Of a DNA stretch of 64,000 nt, positions 29,888 through 38,015 are shown piece by piece (the first letter of the stretch is position 1; the number at the start of each line of letters is the position of its first letter). This stretch comes from an uncultured Idiomarina sp. GTDB taxonomy: Bacteria; Pseudomonadota; Gammaproteobacteria; Enterobacterales; Alteromonadaceae. The stretch is from assembly GCA_946885915.1 (NCBI GenBank), contig CAMPHF010000012.1, forward strand, positions 1 through 64,000, in the 5' to 3' direction. A program made the position numbers and the translations under genes. Under the pieces are notes generated by a model. That model made no database searches, was not told the origin of the DNA, and saw nothing but the letters and a program-made list of their open reading frames with translations.

Positions 29888-30989
29888 GGTAGCTCATTTA
29901 ACCTCGGTTCACTCGCGTCGAGACACACGAATATTTCTTAAAGAATGTCGTTCTTTAGCCAATTTCGGCCATAAAGTCTCACTCATTGTAGCTGATGGCA
30001 ACGGAAGCGATAGGATTGGTGGAGTAGATATTTATGACGTGGGTTCGATGAATGGCCGGTTAAATCGTATTAGGAACGCTCCGAAAAAAATATTAAAATT
30101 AGCCTTTGAGGTAAATGCAGATATTTATCATTTACATGATCCTGAACTTCTACCTATAGGAGTCAAACTAAAAAGGGCTGGTAAAATTGTTATATTTGAT
30201 GCGCATGAGGACGTTCCTAAGCAAATATTAGGAAAGGCGTATATAAATAAATATTTTAAATGGATTATATCTAAATCATATGGAATATATGAACGATGGG
30301 CGTGTAGAAGACTTGACGCAGTTGTTTCCGCCACCCCATTTATAAGAGATAAATTTATCGCAATGGGTGTTCGATCCATTGACATTAATAATTACCCGTT
30401 GCTCGATGAGTTTGTTATAAGAAATATTGATTGGTCAAAGAAAAATAGGCAAGTAACTTACATTGGCGGTCTTGGTAGGGTTCGTGGAATATTTGAAATG
30501 GTCAAATCCATGGAGGTAACTAAGTCTGATGTTCAACTAGTTGTCGGTGGCAAATTTTCTTTAAAAAGCTTTGAGGAACAAGTCACAAGCCTAAGCGGTT
30601 GGGCTAAAGTCGATTATCTTGGTTGGTTAGACAGGAGCGATATAAAGAAGGTGTTATCTGAGTCAGTTGGAGGATTAGTTACTTTACATCCGATTATCAA
30701 TTATTTAGATGCCTTACCTGTGAAAATGTTTGAGTATATGGCTGCTGGTATTCCCGTGATAGCGTCAGATTTTCCTTTTTGGAGAGAAATTGTAGAAGGT
30801 AGTGAGTCTGGTATTTGTGTTAACCCTTTAGATCCCGAAGAAATTGCCGCGGCTATTGATTATTTGGTTAAGTGTCCAGAGGAAGCAGAAAGGATGGGAC
30901 GCAATGGTCAACAAGCTGTCATCGATAAGTATAATTGGGGGATAGAGGAAGAAAAGCTCTGTGCATTTTATCTATCTTTAAGTAGTTAA
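29874..30989 (+). CDS. GT4-family glycosyltransferase
   Basis: The 371-residue GT-B glycosyltransferase opens with KVAHLTSVHSRRDTRIFLKECRSL and has the acceptor-side motif IYHLHDPELLPIG (about 83-95) and DAHEDVPKQIL. The C-terminal donor domain has YIGGLGRVRGIFEMV and LPVKMFEYMAAGIPVIASDF. It overlaps the upstream transferase by 14 bases, so the two are probably co-translated and act in sequence. Sugar specificity is not readable. Confidence 0.88.
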   Translation: MTFYKVAHLTSVHSRRDTRIFLKECRSLANFGHKVSLIVADGNGSDRIGGVDIYDVGSMNGRLNRIRNAPKKILKLAFEVNADIYHLHDPELLPIGVKLKRAGKIVIFDAHEDVPKQILGKAYINKYFKWIISKSYGIYERWACRRLDAVVSATPFIRDKFIAMGVRSIDINNYPLLDEFVIRNIDWSKKNRQVTYIGGLGRVRGIFEMVKSMEVTKSDVQLVVGGKFSLKSFEEQVTSLSGWAKVDYLGWLDRSDIKKVLSESVGGLVTLHPIINYLDALPVKMFEYMAAGIPVIASDFPFWREIVEGSESGICVNPLDPEEIAAAIDYLVKCPEEAERMGRNGQQAVIDKYNWGIEEEKLCAFYLSLSS

Positions 30990-31046
30990 AATTTTTCATT
31001 CGCTTCTGATTTTTTTATACTTTCTGGACCTTAAACCAAGGATATT

Positions 31047-32264
31047 ATGAAGATCTTATACCTGCATCAATACTTTAATACACCGGATATGAAAGGAGGA
31101 ACTCGCTCTTACGAAATGGCTAAGAGAATGGTATCCGCTGGACATGAAGTTCATATGATAACTTCTTATAGATCGGTATCAAACCAAAAGAGTCGTTGGA
31201 ATGTAGAAGTTATTGACGGTATTAATGTTCATTGGTTAACTGTTCCGTACTCTAATCGAATGGGTTACTTGAAACGTATTAAGGCTTTTTTTCAGTTTGC
31301 CCACTCTGCGGGTAAAAGAGCTATAGATGTTGGTGGTGATATTATTTTTGCAAGCAGCACACCTTTAACTGTTGCTATTCCTGCAATTAAAGTAAAGAAA
31401 AAACTCGATATTCCGATGGTATTCGAAGTAAGAGATTTGTGGCCAGAACTTCCAATAGCGATCGGCGCTTTGAAATCGCCAATTACAATATGGTTGGGAA
31501 AGAAACTTGAGCGATATGCGTACAACAATTCTAACCACGTTGTGGCATTATCCCCTGGAATGGCGATTGGTGTGGTTAAAGCCGGCTACTCAAAAGAAAA
31601 TGTGTCTATTATTCCAAATAGTTGTGACCTAGATTTATTTAATGTTCCAGAATCCTACGGACAGATGTTTAGAAGTAAATATAAGTGGCTTAATGAACGA
31701 CCGTTGGTTTTGTATTCCGGTACTTTGGGACGTATGAATGGAGTTGATTTTTTAGTTCATGTTGCCAAAGCTATGTTAGAGCTTAATTCAAATGTTCGCT
31801 TTTTGATTCTTGGCGAGGGTGCTGAAAAGGCAAGAATATTAGAGTTGGCCCAAAAGCTTCAAGTTTACAACAAAAATTTTTATATGTTGGATCGCATTTC
31901 AAAAAAAGAGATGCCCGCTGCATTATCTGCAGCAAATATTTGTACTTCACTTTTTGTTGACATTAAGGAAATGTGGGCAAATAGCGCAAATAAATTCTTT
32001 GATTCTCTTGCCGCTGGACGCCCTATAGCGATTAACTATGGTGGCTGGCATAAGGAGCTTATCGAGTCAGAAGAGCTAGGCGTGGTTTTGAATGTAAAAG
32101 ATCCTTCAGAATCTGCCATTAAACTATTGAGCTTAATAGAGGACCAGGAAACGTATAAGCGATGCGCTAAAAATGCTAGCAAGGTTGCCCGATATAGGTT
32201 CTCTCGAGATTTGCTAGCAAACGAGTTAATTGAAAAACTTGAAGAAGTTCGTGAGACGTATTAA
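31047..32264 (+). CDS. GT4-family glycosyltransferase (WbuB-like)
   Basis: The 405-residue glycosyltransferase opens with MKILYLHQYFNTPDMKGGTR and continues SYEMAKRMVSAGHEVHMIT. This N-terminus resembles WbuB-type transferases that add an amino sugar to a lipid-linked first residue. FEVRDLWPELPIAIGAL (about 132-148) and the donor domain LVLYSGTLGRMNGVDFLV support GT4. An AAGGA site precedes ATG. The nearby phosphoglycosyl transferase and dehydratase genes are usual partners, so it may add the second sugar; that is inference. Confidence 0.85.
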   Translation: MKILYLHQYFNTPDMKGGTRSYEMAKRMVSAGHEVHMITSYRSVSNQKSRWNVEVIDGINVHWLTVPYSNRMGYLKRIKAFFQFAHSAGKRAIDVGGDIIFASSTPLTVAIPAIKVKKKLDIPMVFEVRDLWPELPIAIGALKSPITIWLGKKLERYAYNNSNHVVALSPGMAIGVVKAGYSKENVSIIPNSCDLDLFNVPESYGQMFRSKYKWLNERPLVLYSGTLGRMNGVDFLVHVAKAMLELNSNVRFLILGEGAEKARILELAQKLQVYNKNFYMLDRISKKEMPAALSAANICTSLFVDIKEMWANSANKFFDSLAAGRPIAINYGGWHKELIESEELGVVLNVKDPSESAIKLLSLIEDQETYKRCAKNASKVARYRFSRDLLANELIEKLEEVRETY

Positions 32265-32300
32265 CAGTCCTAGTAATATATAAGTTAAGGAGAAGGTTGT

Positions 32301-33164
32301 TTGATTGGCTACTCATCAATCGTTTACCAAGGATTTGTTTGGAGATTACATCAAGGAGGGTTACTTCCTCTATCTCCTCCTAAGTTAATTGATGAATTTA
32401 TTAATCATCATGCGGAGCGTTTGCTCGAAGATGAAAATGCTCTTTTTATAAGATGGGAGAGTCATTTTGATTACGACAAGGAGTTACCTTGGTGGCATGT
32501 AATTAAGGAGCAGCACGATGCTCTTGAGTCACTTCCAAAGAAAACACGCTATATGATTCGCAAAGCAAACGACGCCTTTGATGTTCGACGAATTTCAAAA
32601 GTAGATGTGCTAAAAGATGGTTATCAAGTATACGTTCGAGCCTATGAGCGTTACGATACTTATGAGAAAATGTACGACTATCAGCAGTTTTGTAATGCTG
32701 TATCTGAAGTTTCTGAGAATACAGAGTTTTGGGGTGTCTTCGATATTGAAAGCAACAAACTAGTAGCATTTTCGGAAAATTATATTGAAGGTGCTACGTG
32801 TTTTTACGTTTCAATGTGGATTAACCCGGACGTTATGAATCAGTTTGCCGGCTATTTACTGTTTTACCGGATGGAACAGGATTATCTGGGAGAGCGAGGT
32901 TTTGAGTACATCTCTGACGGAGCAAGAAGTCTAAGCCATGATACAAACATACACGACTTTCTAATCCAGAAGTTTCGTTTCCGAAAAGCCTATTCATGCT
33001 TGAATGTTAAATATAGATATTGGCTTAGAGTTTTAATCAATATTTCATACCCCTTTAGAGTGCTAACGAATTACTTTTCTCTTGATGCCTTCAAAAAAGC
33101 AAATGTTCTCCTTAAACAAGAGGAAATCCGTCGAGAATGTGAGAGTAGGATGAGGTCGTCATGA
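32301..33164 (+). CDS. GNAT/FemAB-like acyltransferase (function uncertain)
   Basis: The 287-residue product starts at TTG with AAGGAG eight bases upstream. The segment LESLPKKTRYMIRKANDAFDVRRIS (about 77-101) resembles the basic helix found in FemAB- and GNAT-type transferases. The later LLFYRMEQDYLGERGFEYISDGARS fits the same fold. Such proteins in polysaccharide loci may attach an amino-acyl or acyl group to a sugar, but I cannot assign a substrate. It overlaps the next gene by four bases (ATGA). Confidence 0.6.
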   Translation: MIGYSSIVYQGFVWRLHQGGLLPLSPPKLIDEFINHHAERLLEDENALFIRWESHFDYDKELPWWHVIKEQHDALESLPKKTRYMIRKANDAFDVRRISKVDVLKDGYQVYVRAYERYDTYEKMYDYQQFCNAVSEVSENTEFWGVFDIESNKLVAFSENYIEGATCFYVSMWINPDVMNQFAGYLLFYRMEQDYLGERGFEYISDGARSLSHDTNIHDFLIQKFRFRKAYSCLNVKYRYWLRVLINISYPFRVLTNYFSLDAFKKANVLLKQEEIRRECESRMRSS

Positions 33165-34129
33165 AGCGTTCATCTTCGATAGTAAGAATTTCTCGTTTGG
33201 TACAAAAGCTCCCTTTAAAAATATTTAGAATTCTTGAACTTCCATTTTTTATTCTTTCAAAAAAAGACAGCGATAAATTTCCTGCTATATTTTTATTTGC
33301 TTTGCCTAGAAGTGGTTCGACATTAACATATCAGACTATAAATCACGGGCTTAATGTTATTTATCTGTCTAACGTTTGGCATTTTTTTTACCAATTACCT
33401 CTATTGGGAGGTGTGATATCTAATTGGTTTTCAAGTTCATATTATTCTGACTTTAAGTCTGAACAAGGATTCGTATCGGGGATTAATGGTCCAGCTGAAG
33501 GGGTGAGGTTTTGGACTTATTGGCTTAATAATGGTTTATCAGATGATGCTAGCGAGATATTAAATTATTCAAAATTCAAAAAACGTGTAAAGTACTTACG
33601 GTCGGTATTAAAACTGATTGTGTATAGAGATAAACCTTTCGTAACTGCTTATTTAGGTCATACCTTAGTGCCTGATAGGGTCGCTCAAGAGTTTCCCGGT
33701 GCGGTTCTGATAAGGTTGAAGAGAGAGCCGGTCTCTAACGCTCTATCTATACTCAAGTCTTTGAGAGCCAATAACGTAAGTTGGTTTTCTATTAAGCCAA
33801 AAGAATGTACAGGTTTGAAGGACGTAACTGAATTTGACAAAGTTGCTTCTCAAGTTTATTGGCTTAACAAACGACTAGACAAAGCAATATGCAAAGAAGA
33901 TATGCTTGTCATTCATTACGAAGATTTGTGCAATAACCCGGCTAAGGAGCTTTCTCGAATCAAACATTGGTGTCACGAAAAGGGAATCCCGGTAGAACGA
34001 AAGTTCGATCTACCCCCCGAATTTTCACTCAGTATACGAAGTGAGGAGGATGATAGAGATGCAAAAAAAATTCGTGAAGCCTTAGACGTGTTAGAAGCTA
34101 AGCATGGAAAATTGGGAGGCTCAGATTGA
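33161..34129 (+). CDS. Sulfotransferase family protein
   Basis: Second predicted PAPS-dependent sulfotransferase, 322 residues. The 5'-phosphosulfate loop is FLFALPRSGSTLTYQTI (about 44-60), and the 3'-phosphate region is VLIRLKREPVSNALSILKSL. A later VIHYEDLCNNPAKELSRIKHW segment is a common sulfotransferase C-terminal motif. It is only distantly similar to the sulfotransferase at 25132, so the two probably modify different positions or sugars. It overlaps both neighbours by four bases. Confidence 0.85.
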   Translation: MKRSSSIVRISRLVQKLPLKIFRILELPFFILSKKDSDKFPAIFLFALPRSGSTLTYQTINHGLNVIYLSNVWHFFYQLPLLGGVISNWFSSSYYSDFKSEQGFVSGINGPAEGVRFWTYWLNNGLSDDASEILNYSKFKKRVKYLRSVLKLIVYRDKPFVTAYLGHTLVPDRVAQEFPGAVLIRLKREPVSNALSILKSLRANNVSWFSIKPKECTGLKDVTEFDKVASQVYWLNKRLDKAICKEDMLVIHYEDLCNNPAKELSRIKHWCHEKGIPVERKFDLPPEFSLSIRSEEDDRDAKKIREALDVLEAKHGKLGGSD

Positions 34130-34737
34130 CTTCTATTCAATTGACATTGACTCAGCGAACAGTAAAAAGAACCTTTGATCTTGTTCTAGCTATCATTGGC
34201 TTGATCCTAACTTTGGTTGTTATAATTGTAGCCTGGTTAATTGCATCTATTGATACTCGTTCTAATGGTTTTTTTATACAAGAGCGTGTTGGGCGGTATG
34301 GTACGACTTTTAAAGTTGTAAAGATTAAAACGATGCGTCCTGTTGCTGGAAACGTGACCACAGTCACACGACTGGGCGATCCAAGAATAACAAAGATAGG
34401 ATCGTGGTTCAGGAAGGCAAAAATTGATGAGCTTCCTCAGATATGGAATGTTTTGCTTGGACATATGAGTTTTGTTGGCCCAAGGCCCGATGTTCCCGGA
34501 TTTGCAGATAAACTCAAGGGTGAGGCTCGCGAGATCTTAAGGCTTCGCCCCGGTATTACAGGACCAGCAACGCTAAAATATAGAAATGAGGAAGAGTTAT
34601 TGGCAATACAAAGCGATCCTGAGAGATTTAATCGCGAATTTATTTTTCCGGATAAAGTGAGGATTAATCTCGACTACATGCGAGACTGGTCCATTAAAAA
34701 GGACTTGAACTACATATGGAGAACCATTTTTGAATAA
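34126..34737 (+). CDS. Initiating undecaprenyl-phosphate phosphoglycosyl transferase (PglC/WcaJ C-terminal type)
   Basis: Transfers the first sugar-phosphate to undecaprenyl phosphate. The 203-residue product has a single N-terminal membrane segment (about 15-38). The conserved monotopic PGT core includes GFFIQERVGRYG, KIKTMRP, KIDELPQIWNVLLG (catalytic Asp-Glu pair), MSFVGPRP and LRPGITGPATLKYR. It starts at TTG overlapping the previous stop, with GGGAGG upstream. The short form without extra membrane helices is PglC-like. The adjacent dehydratase and aminotransferase suggest an amino-deoxy sugar as first residue. Confidence 0.92.
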   Translation: MTSIQLTLTQRTVKRTFDLVLAIIGLILTLVVIIVAWLIASIDTRSNGFFIQERVGRYGTTFKVVKIKTMRPVAGNVTTVTRLGDPRITKIGSWFRKAKIDELPQIWNVLLGHMSFVGPRPDVPGFADKLKGEAREILRLRPGITGPATLKYRNEEELLAIQSDPERFNREFIFPDKVRINLDYMRDWSIKKDLNYIWRTIFE

Positions 34738-34749
34738 TGTGAGCGTAGT

Positions 34750-35925
34750 ATGTTGAATACATCTTTTTCTCCGTGGCCTTCTTTTTCAAAGGAGGAGGCT
34801 GATTCTGTCTCGAATGTACTTTTATCGAATAAAGTTAATTATTGGACTGGACACGAGTGTCGATTGTTTGAGCAAGAGTTTTCGGCATGGGTGGATGTTA
34901 AGTACGCTGTTTCATTGGCAAATGGAACCCTGGCATTAGATGTAGCGTTGAGGGCTCTAGGAGTCGGTAAGGGCGATGAGGTAATTGTTACACCACGTAC
35001 GTTTTTAGCCTCTGTTTCGTCGGTGGTTACAGCTAATGCGACCCCTGTTTTTGCTGATGTTGATTTGAATAGCCAGGCGATTACAGCCGAGTCTATAGAA
35101 GCCGTGCTAACACCGAAAACTAAAGCGGTTATTGTCGTACATTTGGCTGGAATGCCAGCAGATATGGACCCGATTATGGCTCTTGCTGAAAAGCATGGCT
35201 TTTATGTTATCGAGGATTGTGCTCAAGCTCATGGAGCTCGTTACAAAGGGCGTTCAGTTGGGGCAATTGGCCACATAGGCGCTTGGTCGTTCTGTCAAGA
35301 TAAAATCATGACGACAGGAGGCGAAGGTGGTATGGTCACGACTAATGATGAGAGTTTATGGCGCAGAATGTGGTCGTACAAGGATCATGGTAAAAGTTAT
35401 GAGGCTGTCTACGAACGAGAGCATCCGCCGGGCTTTCGTTGGTTGCACGAAAGCTTTGGAACTAATTGGCGAATGATGGAAATGCAAGCTGTAATTGGAC
35501 GTATTCAACTTAAGCGAATGTCAGATTGGACGGCAAAACGGATTGCTAATGCCAAGTATATCGATGATATTGTTTCGAGATATAAAATAGTTAGAGCTGT
35601 TGAAGTTCCGGAACATATCGTCCACGCTGAGTATAAGCATTACTTTTTCGTTAATCCCCAATATTTAGCAGATGGCTGGTCGCGGGATCGTATTGTAGAT
35701 GAAATGAATGCGGCCGGTGTGCCTTGTTTCCAAGGCAGTTGCTCTGAAGTTTATCTTGAGAAGGCTTTCGATGGTACGCCATGGCGCCCACCTGAAAGGC
35801 TTCCGAATGCCAAAGAGCTTGGTGAGACAAGTTTAATGATGCTTGTGCACCCAACTCTTACCGAGCAAGAAATAAGTAAGAGTTGTGCTGTACTGGGCAA
35901 TATCTTGTCTAAAGCGACGAAGTAA
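34750..35925 (+). CDS. DegT/DnrJ/EryC1-family nucleotide-sugar aminotransferase
   Basis: PLP-dependent sugar transaminase of 391 residues. The PLP lysine is K185 in SFCQDKIMTTGGEGGM, with SLANGTLALDVAL as phosphate region and EDCAQAHGARYKG. It is distinct from the WbpE homologue. Directly upstream of a WbpM-type 4,6-dehydratase, it most likely aminates the 4-keto intermediate to give a UDP-4-amino-sugar. No dedicated PglD-type N-acetyltransferase is seen here. Confidence 0.88.
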   Translation: MLNTSFSPWPSFSKEEADSVSNVLLSNKVNYWTGHECRLFEQEFSAWVDVKYAVSLANGTLALDVALRALGVGKGDEVIVTPRTFLASVSSVVTANATPVFADVDLNSQAITAESIEAVLTPKTKAVIVVHLAGMPADMDPIMALAEKHGFYVIEDCAQAHGARYKGRSVGAIGHIGAWSFCQDKIMTTGGEGGMVTTNDESLWRRMWSYKDHGKSYEAVYEREHPPGFRWLHESFGTNWRMMEMQAVIGRIQLKRMSDWTAKRIANAKYIDDIVSRYKIVRAVEVPEHIVHAEYKHYFFVNPQYLADGWSRDRIVDEMNAAGVPCFQGSCSEVYLEKAFDGTPWRPPERLPNAKELGETSLMMLVHPTLTEQEISKSCAVLGNILSKATK

Positions 35926-35964
35926 AAGTAAAGACTAGATAAAATAGAAATTAAGGCAGTCTGA

Positions 35965-37935
35965 ATGCTTGAACGCATATTAGGTTTAAATAGAAGTGAA
36001 AAGCGTTCTATCGCGATCGCGGTCGATATAGTCTGTTTACTCTTTGCGTTTTGGTTTTCTCAGAGTGTTCGAGCGGAAACTATCTACATTCCTTCAGACA
36101 TCAAAGTTATTGCGATGCTAGCTATTGCGGTGCCTTTGTCCTTAGTTCTATTTGCTAAGTTTGGTCTTTACCGTGTAGTTGTTCGATACCTGAACAGCCG
36201 TGCTCAATTAGCCGTGATCATTGGTGTTTTAGCGTCTACGGGGGTTATCTACTTTTCTTCGCAAGGTCTGGGTGTTCAGTTCCGGTTAAGCTCGGCAATT
36301 ATTTATGCGATGACCAGTATTATTTTAATTGGTAGCTCCAGGAATATTGTCCGTGCGGCCTATGAATATTCAACCAAGCGCGAAAAGGAGCACGTCATTA
36401 TCTACGGAGCAGGATCTGCGGGCAGACAATTAGCCCGTGCTTTACAGAGTGGACAGGAATATTTCCCGTGCGCTTTCGTCGATGATGACGAGACGTTACA
36501 CGGTTCATACATGCTCGGTATGCGTGTGTATTCCTCAAACGACCTCTCCAGGCTTGTAAAAGCGAAGTTTGTGACTCGGGTTCTTTTAGCGATTCCCAGT
36601 ACCTCCCGCTCGAACCGCAAACGTATATTAGAACTATTAGAACCCCTATCTGTGCAAGTACAAACCATTCCGGGAATGGCGGAAATGGTTGATGGCTCTT
36701 TAAGCATTGATCAACTGCAAGATGTTCGCATTGAAGATTTACTCGGCCGTGACCCAGTTGCGCCTGATGAGCATTTAATGGATGCCAACATTCGTGGCAA
36801 AGTAGTGCTAGTAACTGGTGCTGGTGGTTCAATTGGCTCTGAGCTATGCAGACAAATTATTCGTTATAAGCCAAGAGCGTTGGTGCTTTATGAACTATCG
36901 GAATTTGGCTTGTATGCTATTGATCAGGAGTTACGGCAGTTCAAAAGCCGTGAAAACCTAGAAGTAACAATTCACCCTATTATCGGTACGGTGCAACGGC
37001 AAAATAGAATCGAAGCGGTATTAAAGTCGTTTGGCGTGCAAACGGTTTATCACGCGGCCGCATACAAGCATGTGCCGTTGGTTGAATATAATGTGGTTGA
37101 AGGCGTGCGCAACAATGTATTTGGCACATTGCATACTGCAAAAGCAGCTATTACTGCCGGTGTTGAGAGTTTTGTACTTATCTCTACCGATAAAGCAGTG
37201 CGACCAACTAATACGATGGGCGCTACAAAACGTATGGCAGAGCTTGTACTGCAAGCACTTGCTAAAACCAGCAAAACCACCCATTTTAGTATGGTTCGTT
37301 TTGGTAACGTCTTAGGCTCATCAGGCTCAGTAGTTCCGTTATTTCGCGAACAAATTCGCAAAGGTGGTCCGGTTACGGTTACCCATCCTGACATTATTCG
37401 CTATTTTATGACGATTCCTGAAGCTGCACAGCTAGTGATTCAAGCAGGAGCCATGTCGTTTTTAGCCGGACAAGAGACAAATACGAAGGGCGGCGATGTA
37501 TTCGTACTAGATATGGGCGACCCAGTACGAATTACCGATTTAGCAGTAAAAATGATTAACTTAATGGGCTTAGATGTAAAAAGCGACGACAACCCTAACG
37601 GCGATATTGAAATTAAATTCACCGGTTTGCGGCCTGGCGAAAAGCTGTTTGAAGAGTTACTCATTGGTGACAATGTAGAAGTAACCGCCCATGAGCGCAT
37701 TTTAACCGCTATTGAGAAGAGCTTAACGTGGCAAGAATTAGAACCTTTAATAAATAAGTTAGACACCGCCTGCCACGAATTTTTAATCGCCGATATTCGC
37801 GAAGTACTGCTTAAAGCGCCCACCGATTTCGCTCCAAGCGATGATATTTGTGACTTGGTATGGACACAGAACGTTAACACCCCTCCGTTATTTTCTGCTC
37901 ATGCTCCTCACGTGTTCGATTTTACTGAAAAGTAG
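35965..37935 (+). CDS. UDP-GlcNAc 4,6-dehydratase, membrane form (WbpM/PglF family)
   Basis: Converts UDP-GlcNAc to UDP-2-acetamido-2,6-dideoxy-4-hexulose. The 656-residue product has four N-terminal membrane segments (about 15-125) and a first nucleotide-binding fold (IIYGAGSAGRQLARAL, about 145-160). The catalytic SDR domain starts at VVLVTGAGGSIGSELCRQI. The active-site motif is STDKAVRPTNTMGATK, with Met in place of the usual SDR Tyr as in WbpM. Composition returns toward that of the flanks within this gene. Confidence 0.92.
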   Translation: MLERILGLNRSEKRSIAIAVDIVCLLFAFWFSQSVRAETIYIPSDIKVIAMLAIAVPLSLVLFAKFGLYRVVVRYLNSRAQLAVIIGVLASTGVIYFSSQGLGVQFRLSSAIIYAMTSIILIGSSRNIVRAAYEYSTKREKEHVIIYGAGSAGRQLARALQSGQEYFPCAFVDDDETLHGSYMLGMRVYSSNDLSRLVKAKFVTRVLLAIPSTSRSNRKRILELLEPLSVQVQTIPGMAEMVDGSLSIDQLQDVRIEDLLGRDPVAPDEHLMDANIRGKVVLVTGAGGSIGSELCRQIIRYKPRALVLYELSEFGLYAIDQELRQFKSRENLEVTIHPIIGTVQRQNRIEAVLKSFGVQTVYHAAAYKHVPLVEYNVVEGVRNNVFGTLHTAKAAITAGVESFVLISTDKAVRPTNTMGATKRMAELVLQALAKTSKTTHFSMVRFGNVLGSSGSVVPLFREQIRKGGPVTVTHPDIIRYFMTIPEAAQLVIQAGAMSFLAGQETNTKGGDVFVLDMGDPVRITDLAVKMINLMGLDVKSDDNPNGDIEIKFTGLRPGEKLFEELLIGDNVEVTAHERILTAIEKSLTWQELEPLINKLDTACHEFLIADIREVLLKAPTDFAPSDDICDLVWTQNVNTPPLFSAHAPHVFDFTEK

Positions 37936-38015
37936 CTTTTTAGTGCATTGAACTGTAACCCGCTCGCGAGCTACAATCGCGCTTAATAAGTATAAATTTA
38001 AGAAAGGAGTCGGTT

